Below, in pieces: positions 25,822 through 33,841 of a stretch of 64,000 bases of DNA (position 1 is its first letter; each line of letters opens with the position of its first letter). Location of the stretch: positions 15,725 through 79,724 of the forward strand of contig JASLEG010000345.1 in the NCBI GenBank assembly GCA_030151225.1, read 5' to 3'. Made by a program: the position numbers and the translations under genes. Under the pieces are notes generated by a model. It was not told the DNA's origin. It worked only from the letters and a program-made list of their open reading frames with translations, and did no database searches. The DNA is from Burkholderia sp. GTDB lineage: Bacteria; Pseudomonadota; Gammaproteobacteria; Burkholderiales; Burkholderiaceae.

Positions 25822-27729
25822 ATGATTTCAATTGCTCTTCCGGACGGCAGTCGGCGCGCCTACGACCATCCCGTGACGGTTGCCGCGCTGGCGGCGGATA
25901 TCGGCCCCGGCCTCGCCAAGGCGGCGCTCGCGGGTAAAATCGACGGCAAGCTCGTCGACCTGGATTACCTGATCGATATCGATGCGACAGCGGAGATCGT
26001 GACCGAAAAGCATCCGGATGCGTTGTCGATCATCCGGCATTCGTGCGCGCACCTGCTGGCACAGGCCGTGCAGCGCCTGTATCCGGCCGCGCAGTTCTCG
26101 ATCGGCCCGGTGATCGAGAACGGCTTCTACTACGACATTTCGATTTCGCCGCCGTTGTCGGAAGACGATCTGCCGCGCATCGAAGCGGAAATGCGCGCGA
26201 TCGTTGCCGAGGCGGTGCCGGTTTCGCGGGCGGTTCTGTCGCGCGACGATGCGGTCCGGTTCTTCTCCGAGCGCGGGCAGACGTACAAGGCCGAGATCGT
26301 CGCGAGTATTCCCGAACACGAGCAACTGACGATCTACACGCAGGGGGAATTCGCGGATCTGTGCCGCGGGCCGCACGTGCCGAACACGCGCGCGCTGCGC
26401 GCGTTCAAGCTGATGAAGACGGCGGGCGCCTACTGGCGCGGCGACTCGAACAACGAGATGCTCTGCCGCGTCTACGGCACCGCGTGGCTGAACGACGCCG
26501 ACCTCCAGGCGTACCTGCATCAGCTTGCGGAAGCCGAGCGTCGCGATCACCGCAAGATCGGCAAGCAACTCGATCTGTTCCACATTCAGGAAGAAGCACC
26601 GGGCATGGTGTTCTGGCATCCGAAGGGATGGAGCGTGTGGCAGGTCGTCGAGCAGTACATGCGGCGCGTCTACGTCGAATGCGGCTACCAGGAAGTCAAG
26701 GCGCCGCAGGTCGTCGACGTGTCGCTGTGGAAGCGTTCCGGGCACTGGGACAATTACAAGGAGAACATGTTCTTCACCGAATCGGAGAAGCGCGAGTACG
26801 CGCTCAAGCCGATGAATTGCCCCGGCCACATCCAGATCTTCAAGCACGGGCTGCGCAGCTATCGCGATCTGCCGCTGCGCTACGGCGAGTTCGGCGGTTG
26901 CCATCGCAACGAGGCGTCGGGCGCGCTGCACGGCATCATGCGCGTGCGCGCGTTCACGCAAGACGACGGCCACATCTTCTGCACGGAAGCACAGATCGAG
27001 GACGAGGTTGCCGCGTTCCATCGGCAGGCGATGAAGGTCTATCGGGATTTCGGTTTCGGCGAAGACAGCATCGCGGTGAAGATCGCGCTGCGGCCGGAGC
27101 TGCGTCTCGGTTCGGACGAGGTCTGGGACCGCGCGGAAAACACGTTGCGCGACGCGCTGCGCAAATGTGGCGTCGAGTGGGAGGAACTGCCGGGCGAGGG
27201 TGCGTTCTACAGCCCGAAGGTCGAGTACCACCTGAAGGACGCAATTGGCCGCGAATGGCAGGTCGGCACGATCCAGGCCGACTACCTGATGCCCGAAAAG
27301 CTCGGCGCGGAATACATTGACGACCGCTCCGAGCGCAGGACGCCGGTGATGTTGCACCGGGCGATCGTCGGCTCGATGGAGCGTTTCATCGGCATCCTGA
27401 TCGAGCACCATGCGGGGCACCTGCCGGTGTGGCTCGCGCCGATCCAGGCGATGGTGCTGAACGTGACCGATGCGCAGCGCGAGTACGTGCACGACGTGCG
27501 GCGTGCGCTGATCGGGCACGGCGTGCGCGTGGATGTCGACGTGCGTAACGAAAAGATCGGCTACAAGGTGCGGGAACACGTGCTGCAGAAGGTGCCGTAT
27601 CTGCTGGTGGCCGGCGAGCGCGAGCGCGAAGCAGGCTTGGTGTCGGTTCGCGCCCATTCCGGCGAGGATCTCGGCACGATGACGCTCGAGGCGTTCGCGG
27701 CGCGCGTGCGGAACGAACGCCCTGCCTGA
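25822..27729 (+). CDS. thrS: Second threonyl-tRNA synthetase, likely antibiotic-immunity type
   Basis: A complete 635-residue ThrRS. It has a TGS domain (1-63), the editing domain with HSCAH (73-77), and the catalytic core with zinc ligands Cys333 (MNCPGH), His384 (DDGHIF) and His512 (MLHRAIVGS), plus the anticodon-binding domain. Compared with housekeeping enzymes, the motif AFYGPK is AFYSPK here (Tyr463-Ser464; E. coli Tyr462-Gly463), QCGT is QVGT (Val481; E. coli Cys480), and FGSC is FGGC. The start is ATG 25822; the open frame upstream overlaps the dhbC remnant and is not coding. It follows remnants of 2,3-dihydroxybenzoate genes and faces a truncated luxI, the neighbours expected of the obafluorin immunity gene obaO. 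Intact while everything around it is broken. Confidence 0.9.
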   Translation: MISIALPDGSRRAYDHPVTVAALAADIGPGLAKAALAGKIDGKLVDLDYLIDIDATAEIVTEKHPDALSIIRHSCAHLLAQAVQRLYPAAQFSIGPVIENGFYYDISISPPLSEDDLPRIEAEMRAIVAEAVPVSRAVLSRDDAVRFFSERGQTYKAEIVASIPEHEQLTIYTQGEFADLCRGPHVPNTRALRAFKLMKTAGAYWRGDSNNEMLCRVYGTAWLNDADLQAYLHQLAEAERRDHRKIGKQLDLFHIQEEAPGMVFWHPKGWSVWQVVEQYMRRVYVECGYQEVKAPQVVDVSLWKRSGHWDNYKENMFFTESEKREYALKPMNCPGHIQIFKHGLRSYRDLPLRYGEFGGCHRNEASGALHGIMRVRAFTQDDGHIFCTEAQIEDEVAAFHRQAMKVYRDFGFGEDSIAVKIALRPELRLGSDEVWDRAENTLRDALRKCGVEWEELPGEGAFYSPKVEYHLKDAIGREWQVGTIQADYLMPEKLGAEYIDDRSERRTPVMLHRAIVGSMERFIGILIEHHAGHLPVWLAPIQAMVLNVTDAQREYVHDVRRALIGHGVRVDVDVRNEKIGYKVREHVLQKVPYLLVAGEREREAGLVSVRAHSGEDLGTMTLEAFAARVRNERPA

Positions 27730-27764
27730 CCCGCGTCGGGCCCGGCAAAACGCCTGGGTCAGGC
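27724..27764. terminator. Bidirectional terminator-like hairpin
   Basis: A perfect 9-bp inverted repeat, gcctgaccc at 27724-27732 and gggtcaggc at 27756-27764, with a 23-base loop that spans the stop codons of the convergent ThrRS and luxI-remnant genes. No strong T-run. Confidence 0.4.
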
Positions 27765-28181
27765 GGCTTCGGTCGCCGGCTGCTCGTGCTCCGGCAGTGC
27801 GGCCGCGAGTCCCGGGATCCGGTGCAGGTGCGACGGGGATTCCGCGACGTCGATCCACAGCGCGATCGGCGTCGCGGTGTCCACTTTGTTGCGCGGGCCG
27901 AAGCGACGCGACGCGACGCCGAGATGACGGAGCATCCGCTCGATCGCGGGAGTGGTCACCGTCACGTAGCGCGTGATGCCCGAGCGGTGCGCGTATGACA
28001 GCACGCTCGCGATCGACGTGACGGTCGGATTCGAAAAACCGAATTGGCGCGTGACCGTGTCGCTGGCAAGCGCGAAGCGGCTCAACTCCCAGATGTCAGG
28101 CGCATTGGGCGCGGGCTGGCCTTCCAGTAGATGCGTGAATCGTGGAAGTTCAGACTTGATCTGACAGTAAGGCCTTGCCAA
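27759..28181 (-). pseudogene. LuxI-family acyl-homoserine-lactone synthase, truncated
   Basis: About 130 C-terminal codons of an autoinducer synthase: the conserved PDIWELSRFAL, then TSIASVLSYAHRSGITRYVT and TPAIERMLRHLGVASRRFGP. The N-terminal third, with the conserved Arg, Phe and Trp of the SAM-binding pocket, is missing. The first eight residues of the open frame (MARPYCQI) are not LuxI sequence and come from the adjoining repeat/insertion junction near 28160. No luxR partner is in the window. The enzyme cannot work. It supports the idea that the lost cluster was quorum-sensing controlled. Confidence 0.8.
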
Positions 28182-28186
28182 GAGGC

Positions 28187-28255
28187 GGGGTTACCCGTTT
28201 TGATAGAGCTGCGAATCTTCATCAAAACAGCGCGCAAGCGCCAAGGAGTAACCCC
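28187..28255. repeat. Nested inverted repeat at the luxI/insertion-sequence junction
   Basis: Outer arms ggggttac (28187-28194) and gtaacccc (28248-28255) enclose inner arms gttttgat (28197-28204) and atcaaaac (28221-28228). Both pairs are perfect. The structure lies between the broken end of luxI and an IS5-type remnant and may be an element end or a small non-coding transposable unit. Confidence 0.55.
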
Positions 28256-28274
28256 ATGAATAATCTCAACCAAA

Positions 28275-28637
28275 ATGTCATCTGACAGCGCGGTGCTGAC
28301 AGGCATCGTGTTCGTGTTGCGCGCGGGCATTGCATGGAATCTGCTTGCGCAAGAAATGGGATGTGGTTCAGGCATGGCTTGCTGGCGACGCATCCACGAA
28401 ACGTTGCTGGCCCAGTAGCGTCGCCGTGGCGAAATCGACCTCTCGCGTGCGCTCGTCGACAGCTCACGGCAGTGGACTGGGAAAAACACGTGGCCGGTGG
28501 AGTGTTCGATGGCCTGGTTGCACTCGTTTCGACGGCTCAAGATTCGTTGCGAACGCTACGCTCATGTTCACGAGGCCTTTATATCTTTGGCTTGTGCCCT
28601 GATTTGCCGGACACGTCTCGAATCTCTGGCTAACTAA
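28275..28637 (+). pseudogene. IS5/IS427-family transposase remnant
   Basis: One frame reads VLTGIVFVLRAGIAWNLLAQ, then EMGCGSGMACWRRIHETLLAQ in outline, a stop (TAG), GEIDLSRALVDSSR, and finally CSMAWLHSFRRLKIRCERYA and HEAFISLACALICRTRLES before TAA at 28635. These are the N-terminal and C-terminal parts of an IS427-type transposase with the catalytic middle deleted and one nonsense codon. Marks the right side of the accessory island. Confidence 0.8.
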
Positions 28638-28736
28638 TTTCGCAACGGCTTCCTGGTGATTGATAAACCTGCTGTAGCGGGCCCAGGCGTAGTCCAGCAA
28701 AATACCGGGCTGGAGTCATCGTCGATCGTCAAACCA

Positions 28737-28766
28737 AAAAAGCCCGGCCGATCGGCCGGGCTTTTT
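28737..28766 (-). terminator. Strong Rho-independent terminator after the porin gene
   Basis: A perfect 30-base palindrome: five A, gcccggccga, its complement, and five T. Read on the minus strand it lies about 48 bases after the porin stop codon and has the form of a strong intrinsic terminator; by symmetry it can act in both directions. Confidence 0.9.
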
Positions 28767-28813
28767 CATGCGCTCGCGCCACCGGAGGATCGCCCCGGCG
28801 GCGCGGGCTGCGC

Positions 28814-29989
28814 TCAGAAGCGGTGCATCATGCCCAGACGCACGACGGTCTGGTTGATTCCCGACGAGGCGCCCGCCGACGCGTCGATCACCTGCGCGTT
28901 GTCGAACGAGGTACCGGTGTGCGCGCTGACCGCGTGCTGGTACGCGCCCTGGATGTACAGCGAGGTGCGCTTGCTGAGGTCGTAGTCGAGCATCAGCGCG
29001 AGCTGGTGGTACTTCGGCGTGTATTCGCCGTCCTGCGAGTGCAGGTGGGCGATCGTGAAGGTGTACGACGCGCCGAGCCAGAACGCCGAGTTGAAGTAGT
29101 ACTGCGAATTGAGTTCGATGTTGTCGAACTTCCACGCGTTCCAGCTCGCGCCGTTCGACGGCGTGCTGTTGGCGAGCCACACGTTGCTGGTGGGCGAGTA
29201 CACGTCCACGTGCGAGTAGGCTGCCGCCACCTGCACCTTCGTGAAGCGGTACGACACGGCCGCGCCGATGTCCTGCTGCGAGGAACCGTCGAACAGGTCG
29301 CCGGTGGTGACCGCGCCGGTGGTCGTCGCGCCCTGGTTGTTCTTGCGCAGATACGAGGCCGCTGCCGTCAGGCCGCCGTTCTGGTAGTTGACCGTCGCGC
29401 CCCACAGGCGGTTGTTCGAGAAGCCGGTGCTGTTGCTGAAGCCGTACATCGCCTCGAACGTGAAGCCGTTCCAGGTCGGGCTCACGTACTTGACCGAATT
29501 GTTGGTGCGGAAATCCCAGTCTTCGTTGTTGTTGTCGAACGGCACGGTGCCGATGTCACCGCCCCAGTTGCCGGCCGCGGTCAGCGCCGTGTAGCCGAGC
29601 GGGTCGATCGTGATGTCGTACTGGCGGCCCAGCGTGACCGTACCGTAGTGATCCGACGACAGGCCCACGTAAGCCTGGCGACCGAATTCGCTGCTGTCCT
29701 GGCCGAGCTTGCCGTTGTTGATGTTGAAGCCGTTCTCGAGCAGGAACACCGCATGGTTGCCGCCGCCCAGATCCTCGTTGCCCTTCAGGCCCCAGCGGCT
29801 GCCACCCGTGTCGCCGCTCGACATCTGATAAGCCGAATGACCGCCCGCATTGCTCGTGTAGTTGATGCCCTCGTCGATCAGGCCGTACAGCGTGACGCTC
29901 GACTGCGCGTGCGCCGTGACGGCGAACAGCGTGCCGACCGCAGCGGCGATGCCGAGCACGGCGCGCTGGATCTGAGTGGTCTTCTTCAT
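28814..29989 (-). CDS. General porin, Gram-negative trimeric type
   Basis: A 391-residue outer-membrane porin. A Sec signal peptide (MKKTTQIQRAVLGIAAAVGT, cleavage after AHA) is followed by the typical first strand SSVTLYGLIDEGINYTSN, then GSRWGLKGNEDLGGGNHAVF, GRQAYVGLSSDHYGTVTLGR, and the C-terminal strand VVRLGMMHRF ending in Phe, the BAM recognition signal. It forms a 16-stranded barrel for small solutes. It is a single gene with its own terminator at 28737-28766 and a good ribosome-binding site (AAGGGAT). Complete, unlike the second porin at 34975-35690. Confidence 0.95.
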   Translation of the reverse strand: MKKTTQIQRAVLGIAAAVGTLFAVTAHAQSSVTLYGLIDEGINYTSNAGGHSAYQMSSGDTGGSRWGLKGNEDLGGGNHAVFLLENGFNINNGKLGQDSSEFGRQAYVGLSSDHYGTVTLGRQYDITIDPLGYTALTAAGNWGGDIGTVPFDNNNEDWDFRTNNSVKYVSPTWNGFTFEAMYGFSNSTGFSNNRLWGATVNYQNGGLTAAASYLRKNNQGATTTGAVTTGDLFDGSSQQDIGAAVSYRFTKVQVAAAYSHVDVYSPTSNVWLANSTPSNGASWNAWKFDNIELNSQYYFNSAFWLGASYTFTIAHLHSQDGEYTPKYHQLALMLDYDLSKRTSLYIQGAYQHAVSAHTGTSFDNAQVIDASAGASSGINQTVVRLGMMHRF

Positions 29990-30399
29990 GTTCTATCCCT
30001 TTCCTGTGAGGTGGTCGTGTCTGGTCCGTCATGCAACGGATGACGGAGTGTAGGTAGCGGGAAAAACGTGTCGTGACGCAACGCTGAAAGTCAGAGTTCC
30101 GGGGCGTGCAACAACGCCCGAAAGGCCTGACAGGAAAGAGATTTCATGAAAATGACGTGCCAGCGCCGGCACGGCGCGTTGTATTTGCGACGAGGGCGCT
30201 TGACCGGCCCGGCGGGATCTGCGATGCGCGTGTCACGCACGCCGATTCACGGCAATAAACGATGATCCTCCGCCTGATTCGCGTGCCCGAATCATTCATC
30301 CGCCGATTCGGCCTTGTGAGAGCCCCGACCGGGTTGCGGCGTTTCACCGATTGTCGTCATTACAAATCGAAATCCAATGAACGTCAGCACTTCCGATGA
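29990..30399. other. Intergenic region upstream of the porin
   Basis: About 410 bases with no supported gene. It should hold the porin promoter. The right part adjoins the truncated acetyltransferase and may contain debris from the event that removed that gene's start. Confidence 0.4.
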
Positions 30400-30810
30400 C
30401 TGCACCGGGATTTCAGCATCTACGGTCAGGGCCTGCTGAACCCGCCGCAGCCGCAGTACGGCGACACGATCCTCTATCACGACATCTGGATCGGCGACGA
30501 CGTGACGGTGCTGGGCGGCGCCACCATCGAAAGCGGCTGCGTGATCGGCGCGGCCAGCCTGATTCCGGCGAACACGCGCACCGAGCCTTACGGCATCTAC
30601 GTCGGCTCGCCGGCCAGGCTGGTGCGGTTCCGCTTCCCCGAGCGGGTGCGCGAGGCGCTGCTCGATCTGGCCTGGTGGGACATGCCGCTGACGTGGATCA
30701 AGGACAACAACGATGCGTTCCTCGTGGACCTGACGGCCGACGAGGGCAAGTCGCTGGAAGTGCTGGCCGAGCTGAAGCAGGCCAAGCTGCGCGCGCTGAA
30801 CCGGCGCTAG
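30400..30810 (+). pseudogene. Hexapeptide-repeat acetyltransferase (XAT/Vat type), N-terminally truncated
   Basis: The frame is open from 30400 after a stop at 30397 and reads DFSIYGQGLLNPPQPQYGDT, then HDIWIGDDVTVLGGATIES and GAASLIPANTRTEPYGIYVG, ending with the C-terminal helix found in xenobiotic/virginiamycin-type acetyltransferases. A full member has about 205-215 residues; the first ~75, with part of the left-handed beta-helix and the catalytic His loop, are absent. There is no start codon with a ribosome-binding site before the internal ATG at 30502, so it is probably dead. Confidence 0.65.
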
Positions 30811-30823
30811 GCGCCAGCCGCGC

Positions 30824-31474
30824 TCAGCGCACCAGTTGGCGCACCCCGAGCGCGACGATCACGCCGCCGCAGATCCGGTCGGCCCAGGCCTTGCCGCGCC
30901 GATACGCGCCGGCCACGTCCGGATGCGACAGCACGATCGCCACGAAGCCGTACCACGACGACGACACCATCAGCACCATCGACAGCATTGCGCCGAAGGT
31001 CGGCCAGGTGACGTGTGCCGGCGCGGCCGACGCGAACACGGCCGCGAAGAACGCGATCGATTTCGGATTCGCGATGTTGGTGGCCACCCCCTGCACGAAG
31101 GCGCGCCGATGATCGACGGCGCCGCCCGGCAGGGCCGCCGATGCCGCGCCCGGATCGGCGGCCGGCATCGCCTTCGCCTGCATCACGAGCCGCCCGCCGA
31201 ACCAGATCAGGTAGCCGGCCCCGGCGAACTTCACGGCCAGCGCGATCCACGGAAACGCCGTGAACACGATGCCGACGCCGAGGATCGCGCAGCTCGCCCA
31301 GAACAGGTTGACCGACACGATGCCGCCCACCATCGCGAGCGCGGCCGCGCGCGTGGACGAGGCGGCCTTGTGCGCGACCGCCACGAAGTTGGGCCCGGGG
31401 ATCACCACGCCGACCACGTACACCGACAGCACCCCGAGCACCGCATGCCAGTCGATCAGTAGCGACATCTGCAT
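30824..31474 (-). CDS. LysE/RhtB-family amino acid exporter
   Basis: A 216-residue inner-membrane protein with about six hydrophobic segments. The family signature VVGVVIPGPNFVAVAHKAAS lies near the N-terminus, followed by GYLIWFGGRLV and the conserved NIANPKSIAFFAAVFAS in the middle. It would export an amino acid or homoserine-lactone-type compound. The start overlaps the nadE stop (TGATG on the minus strand), so the two genes are translationally coupled, an unusual partner for nadE. Confidence 0.85.
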   Translation of the reverse strand: MQMSLLIDWHAVLGVLSVYVVGVVIPGPNFVAVAHKAASSTRAAALAMVGGIVSVNLFWASCAILGVGIVFTAFPWIALAVKFAGAGYLIWFGGRLVMQAKAMPAADPGAASAALPGGAVDHRRAFVQGVATNIANPKSIAFFAAVFASAAPAHVTWPTFGAMLSMVLMVSSSWYGFVAIVLSHPDVAGAYRRGKAWADRICGGVIVALGVRQLVR

Positions 31475-32328
31475 CAGCGCGCCGCGCCCGGCCAGTCGAA
31501 CATCGTGTACGGCAGCGCGCGCTTGTGGCGCGACACGTCGTGGAAGCGCAGCACGGTTTCGTAGACGTGATCGTCCACCGGCTTGCCTTCCAGGAAATCG
31601 TCGATCTGGTCGTAGGTCACGCCGTAGGCGGTCTCGTCGGGCAGCAGCGGGCGCAGTGCCTCGAGATCGGCGGTCGGCACCTTCATCACGATCGCCTCGA
31701 GGCCGCCGAGATGACGCGCGATGGCGCGCACGCGGCGCTTGGTCAGGCCCGCGAGCGGGAGCACGTCCGCGCCGCCGTCGCCGAACTTGGTGAAGAAGCC
31801 CATCACCGATTCGGCCGCGTGGTCGGTGCCGATCACGATGCCGCGGCGCGCGCCGGCCACCGCGTACTGCGCGATCATGCGCTCGCGCGCCTTGATGTTG
31901 CCGTGCACGAAGTCCTGCTGCGCGTCGTCGCGAAAGCGCAGGCCGCTGGCGGTGGTGGCCGCCAGCATGCCGTCGGCGGCGGGCTTCACGTCCACCGTGA
32001 GGTTCTCGTCGGCGGCCACGAACGCCAGCGCGCGCTGCGCGTCGTCCTCGTCGCGCTGCACGCCGTAGGGCAGGCGCATCGCCACGAAGCGCGCCTCGTA
32101 GCCGCTCGCGCGCAGCCGCTCCACGGCGAGCTGGGCCAGGCGGCCGGCCGTGGACGAATCCACGCCGCCGCTGATGCCGAGCACGTAGGTGGTGAAGCCG
32201 GTGGAGCGCAGGTAGTCGGCGAGGAACGCGATGCGGCGCTCGGCTTCCTCGGCGGCGTCGAAGCTCGGGGCGACTTGCAGTTCGGCGGCAATGGCGCGCT
32301 GACGCGCGGCGTAATCGGGACGGGTCAT
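31474..32328 (-). CDS. nadE: NH3-dependent NAD+ synthetase
   Basis: A 284-residue enzyme that makes NAD from deamido-NAD, ATP and ammonia. The pyrophosphate loop is VLGISGGVDSSTAGRLAQ; the other conserved parts are RLPYGVQRDEDDA, DFVHGNIKARERM, IGTDHAAESVMGFFTKFGDGG in outline, and LLPDETAYGVTYDQIDDFLEG. The length agrees with the short, glutaminase-free class (E. coli NadE is 275). First gene of a two-gene unit with the LysE-type exporter. Confidence 0.95.
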   Translation of the reverse strand: MTRPDYAARQRAIAAELQVAPSFDAAEEAERRIAFLADYLRSTGFTTYVLGISGGVDSSTAGRLAQLAVERLRASGYEARFVAMRLPYGVQRDEDDAQRALAFVAADENLTVDVKPAADGMLAATTASGLRFRDDAQQDFVHGNIKARERMIAQYAVAGARRGIVIGTDHAAESVMGFFTKFGDGGADVLPLAGLTKRRVRAIARHLGGLEAIVMKVPTADLEALRPLLPDETAYGVTYDQIDDFLEGKPVDDHVYETVLRFHDVSRHKRALPYTMFDWPGAAR

Positions 32329-32397
32329 GACGGGTCTCGCTCTCCGGAATGAAATCAGGTCAGACGCGCATCATAAGCGAATCGCTCATGGCCGGCA

Positions 32398-33285
32398 TCA
32401 GCGCGTCCAGCGTGCCAGCGCCACGCCGGCCAGCGCCACCGCGAAGCCGGCCAGCTGCAGCGCGCCGAGCGTCTCGCCGAACAGCCAGTAGCCCTGCAGC
32501 GCGGCGAGCGGCGGCGCGAGGAACATCAGCGAGGTGGCGCGCGCGGCGCCGCCGTGGCGCAGCAGCCAGACCAGCAGCACGATCGCACCGCCCGACAGCA
32601 TGACGACGCCCCAGGCCAGCGCGATCCACAGCGTGGGCGAGGGCAGCCAGCGCGTCTCGCCGAGCGCCAGCGCGAAGCCGGCCGCCACCAGCGCCGCGCC
32701 GGCGTTCTGGATCGCCACCGCGGTGCGCAGGTCGGTGTGGGCCACGCCGCGCTTCTGATACAGCGAGCCGGCCGTGATCGAGCCGATCGACGCCACCGCC
32801 ACCAGCACCGTGAAGGCCGTCACGCTTCCGCCGGCCGCGGCGGTCGATGTCGCCGCCAGCTTCGGCGCCAGCACCAGCGCCACGCCGGCCAGCCCGAGCG
32901 CCATGCCGGCCCAGCCGCGCGCGCTCAGACGCTCGCCGAACAGCGGCATGGCCAGCACCGCCGTGGCGAGCGGCTGCAGCGCGCCGAGCAGCGCCATCAC
33001 GCCGGCCGGCAGCCCGCGCGACACGGCCCAGTAGCTCGCGCCGAGATAGAAGCCCTGCAGCAGCGCGCCGGCCAGCAGCTGGCGGCCCCATTCGCGGCCG
33101 CTCGGCCAGCGCGCGCGGGTGAGCAGCGCGATGGCGCCGAACAGCAGCGCGGTGCCGCCGAAGCGGGCCAGCAGGTAGAGGTTCGGGGCGGCATACGGAT
33201 GGATCGCGCGGGCGACCACGAAGCCGGTGGACCACAGCGCCACGAACGCGGCGGCGGCGAGGGGAGCGAGCAGGCGGGCGGACAT
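32398..33285 (-). CDS. EamA/DMT-family transporter
   Basis: A 295-residue inner-membrane protein of two EamA repeats, ten predicted membrane helices. The first repeat starts AAAFVALWSTGFVVARAIHP and includes GFYLGASYWAVSRGLPAGVM; the second starts at about residue 150 (VASIGSITAGSLYQKRGV). Such proteins export metabolites or amino acids. Single gene, 69 bases from the nadE start. Confidence 0.85.
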   Translation of the reverse strand: MSARLLAPLAAAAFVALWSTGFVVARAIHPYAAPNLYLLARFGGTALLFGAIALLTRARWPSGREWGRQLLAGALLQGFYLGASYWAVSRGLPAGVMALLGALQPLATAVLAMPLFGERLSARGWAGMALGLAGVALVLAPKLAATSTAAAGGSVTAFTVLVAVASIGSITAGSLYQKRGVAHTDLRTAVAIQNAGAALVAAGFALALGETRWLPSPTLWIALAWGVVMLSGGAIVLLVWLLRHGGAARATSLMFLAPPLAALQGYWLFGETLGALQLAGFAVALAGVALARWTR

Positions 33286-33397
33286 GCGTGGGCGGGCGAG
33301 ACGGCGCGGCGGGGGAAAGCGCGCAGTATCGGCGCGCCGGGGCGGCGCGTCTTGTCAAAAACTGCAGTGGGGGAGCGGGTGGTGCGGCCGGTGCGGC

Positions 33398-33613
33398 TCA
33401 GCCGAGCGTGAAGGTCAGCGGCGCGGCGGGCTCGGCGGCACGTGGTTCGGCCCGCTGTTCGGCCAGTTGCGCATGCAACTGACGCGCTTCCTCGAGCGTG
33501 AAGTCGACCCAGTACGGATCGCCCGCGCCGTCGTTGAGACGCTCGGCCGGAAATGCGATCGCGAGGGCGACCGGGGTGGACGAGGCGGCGGGGACAGGGT
33601 TCGGCTGGGACAT
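33398..33613 (-). CDS. Small conserved-looking protein
   Basis: A 71-residue acidic protein (MSQPNPVPAASSTPVALAIA ... EARQLHAQLAEQRAEP). The start at 33613 has a clear CGGAG site eight bases upstream, which the much longer open frame does not have. It contains a short amphipathic helix after WVDFTLEEA. No family was recognised and no function can be given. Confidence 0.6.
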   Translation of the reverse strand: MSQPNPVPAASSTPVALAIAFPAERLNDGAGDPYWVDFTLEEARQLHAQLAEQRAEPRAAEPAAPLTFTLG

Positions 33614-33841
33614 GGACGCAACTCCGGAAACGGAACGATCGGGAGCCGCGAGTGTAGCAAGCACGCGCCACGGCATTCGCCGCGTGGCGGGCAACACAGC
33701 GTTGCAGACGACGCGCGCCGGTGCTGCCGCCGGCGGCCGATCCGGCTGTATCGCGATGCGGCCCGCGATGCTCACGGTACTGTCAAGCAGCCGTACTACA
33801 ATAGGCCGCCCGTGGTTATCGGTGAGAGTCCGGACCGTTTC

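Noticed and set aside
28187..28255. Nested inverted repeat considered as an integron attC site
   Set aside because: The core sites do not fit GTTRRRY/RYYYAAC and there is no integrase in the window.
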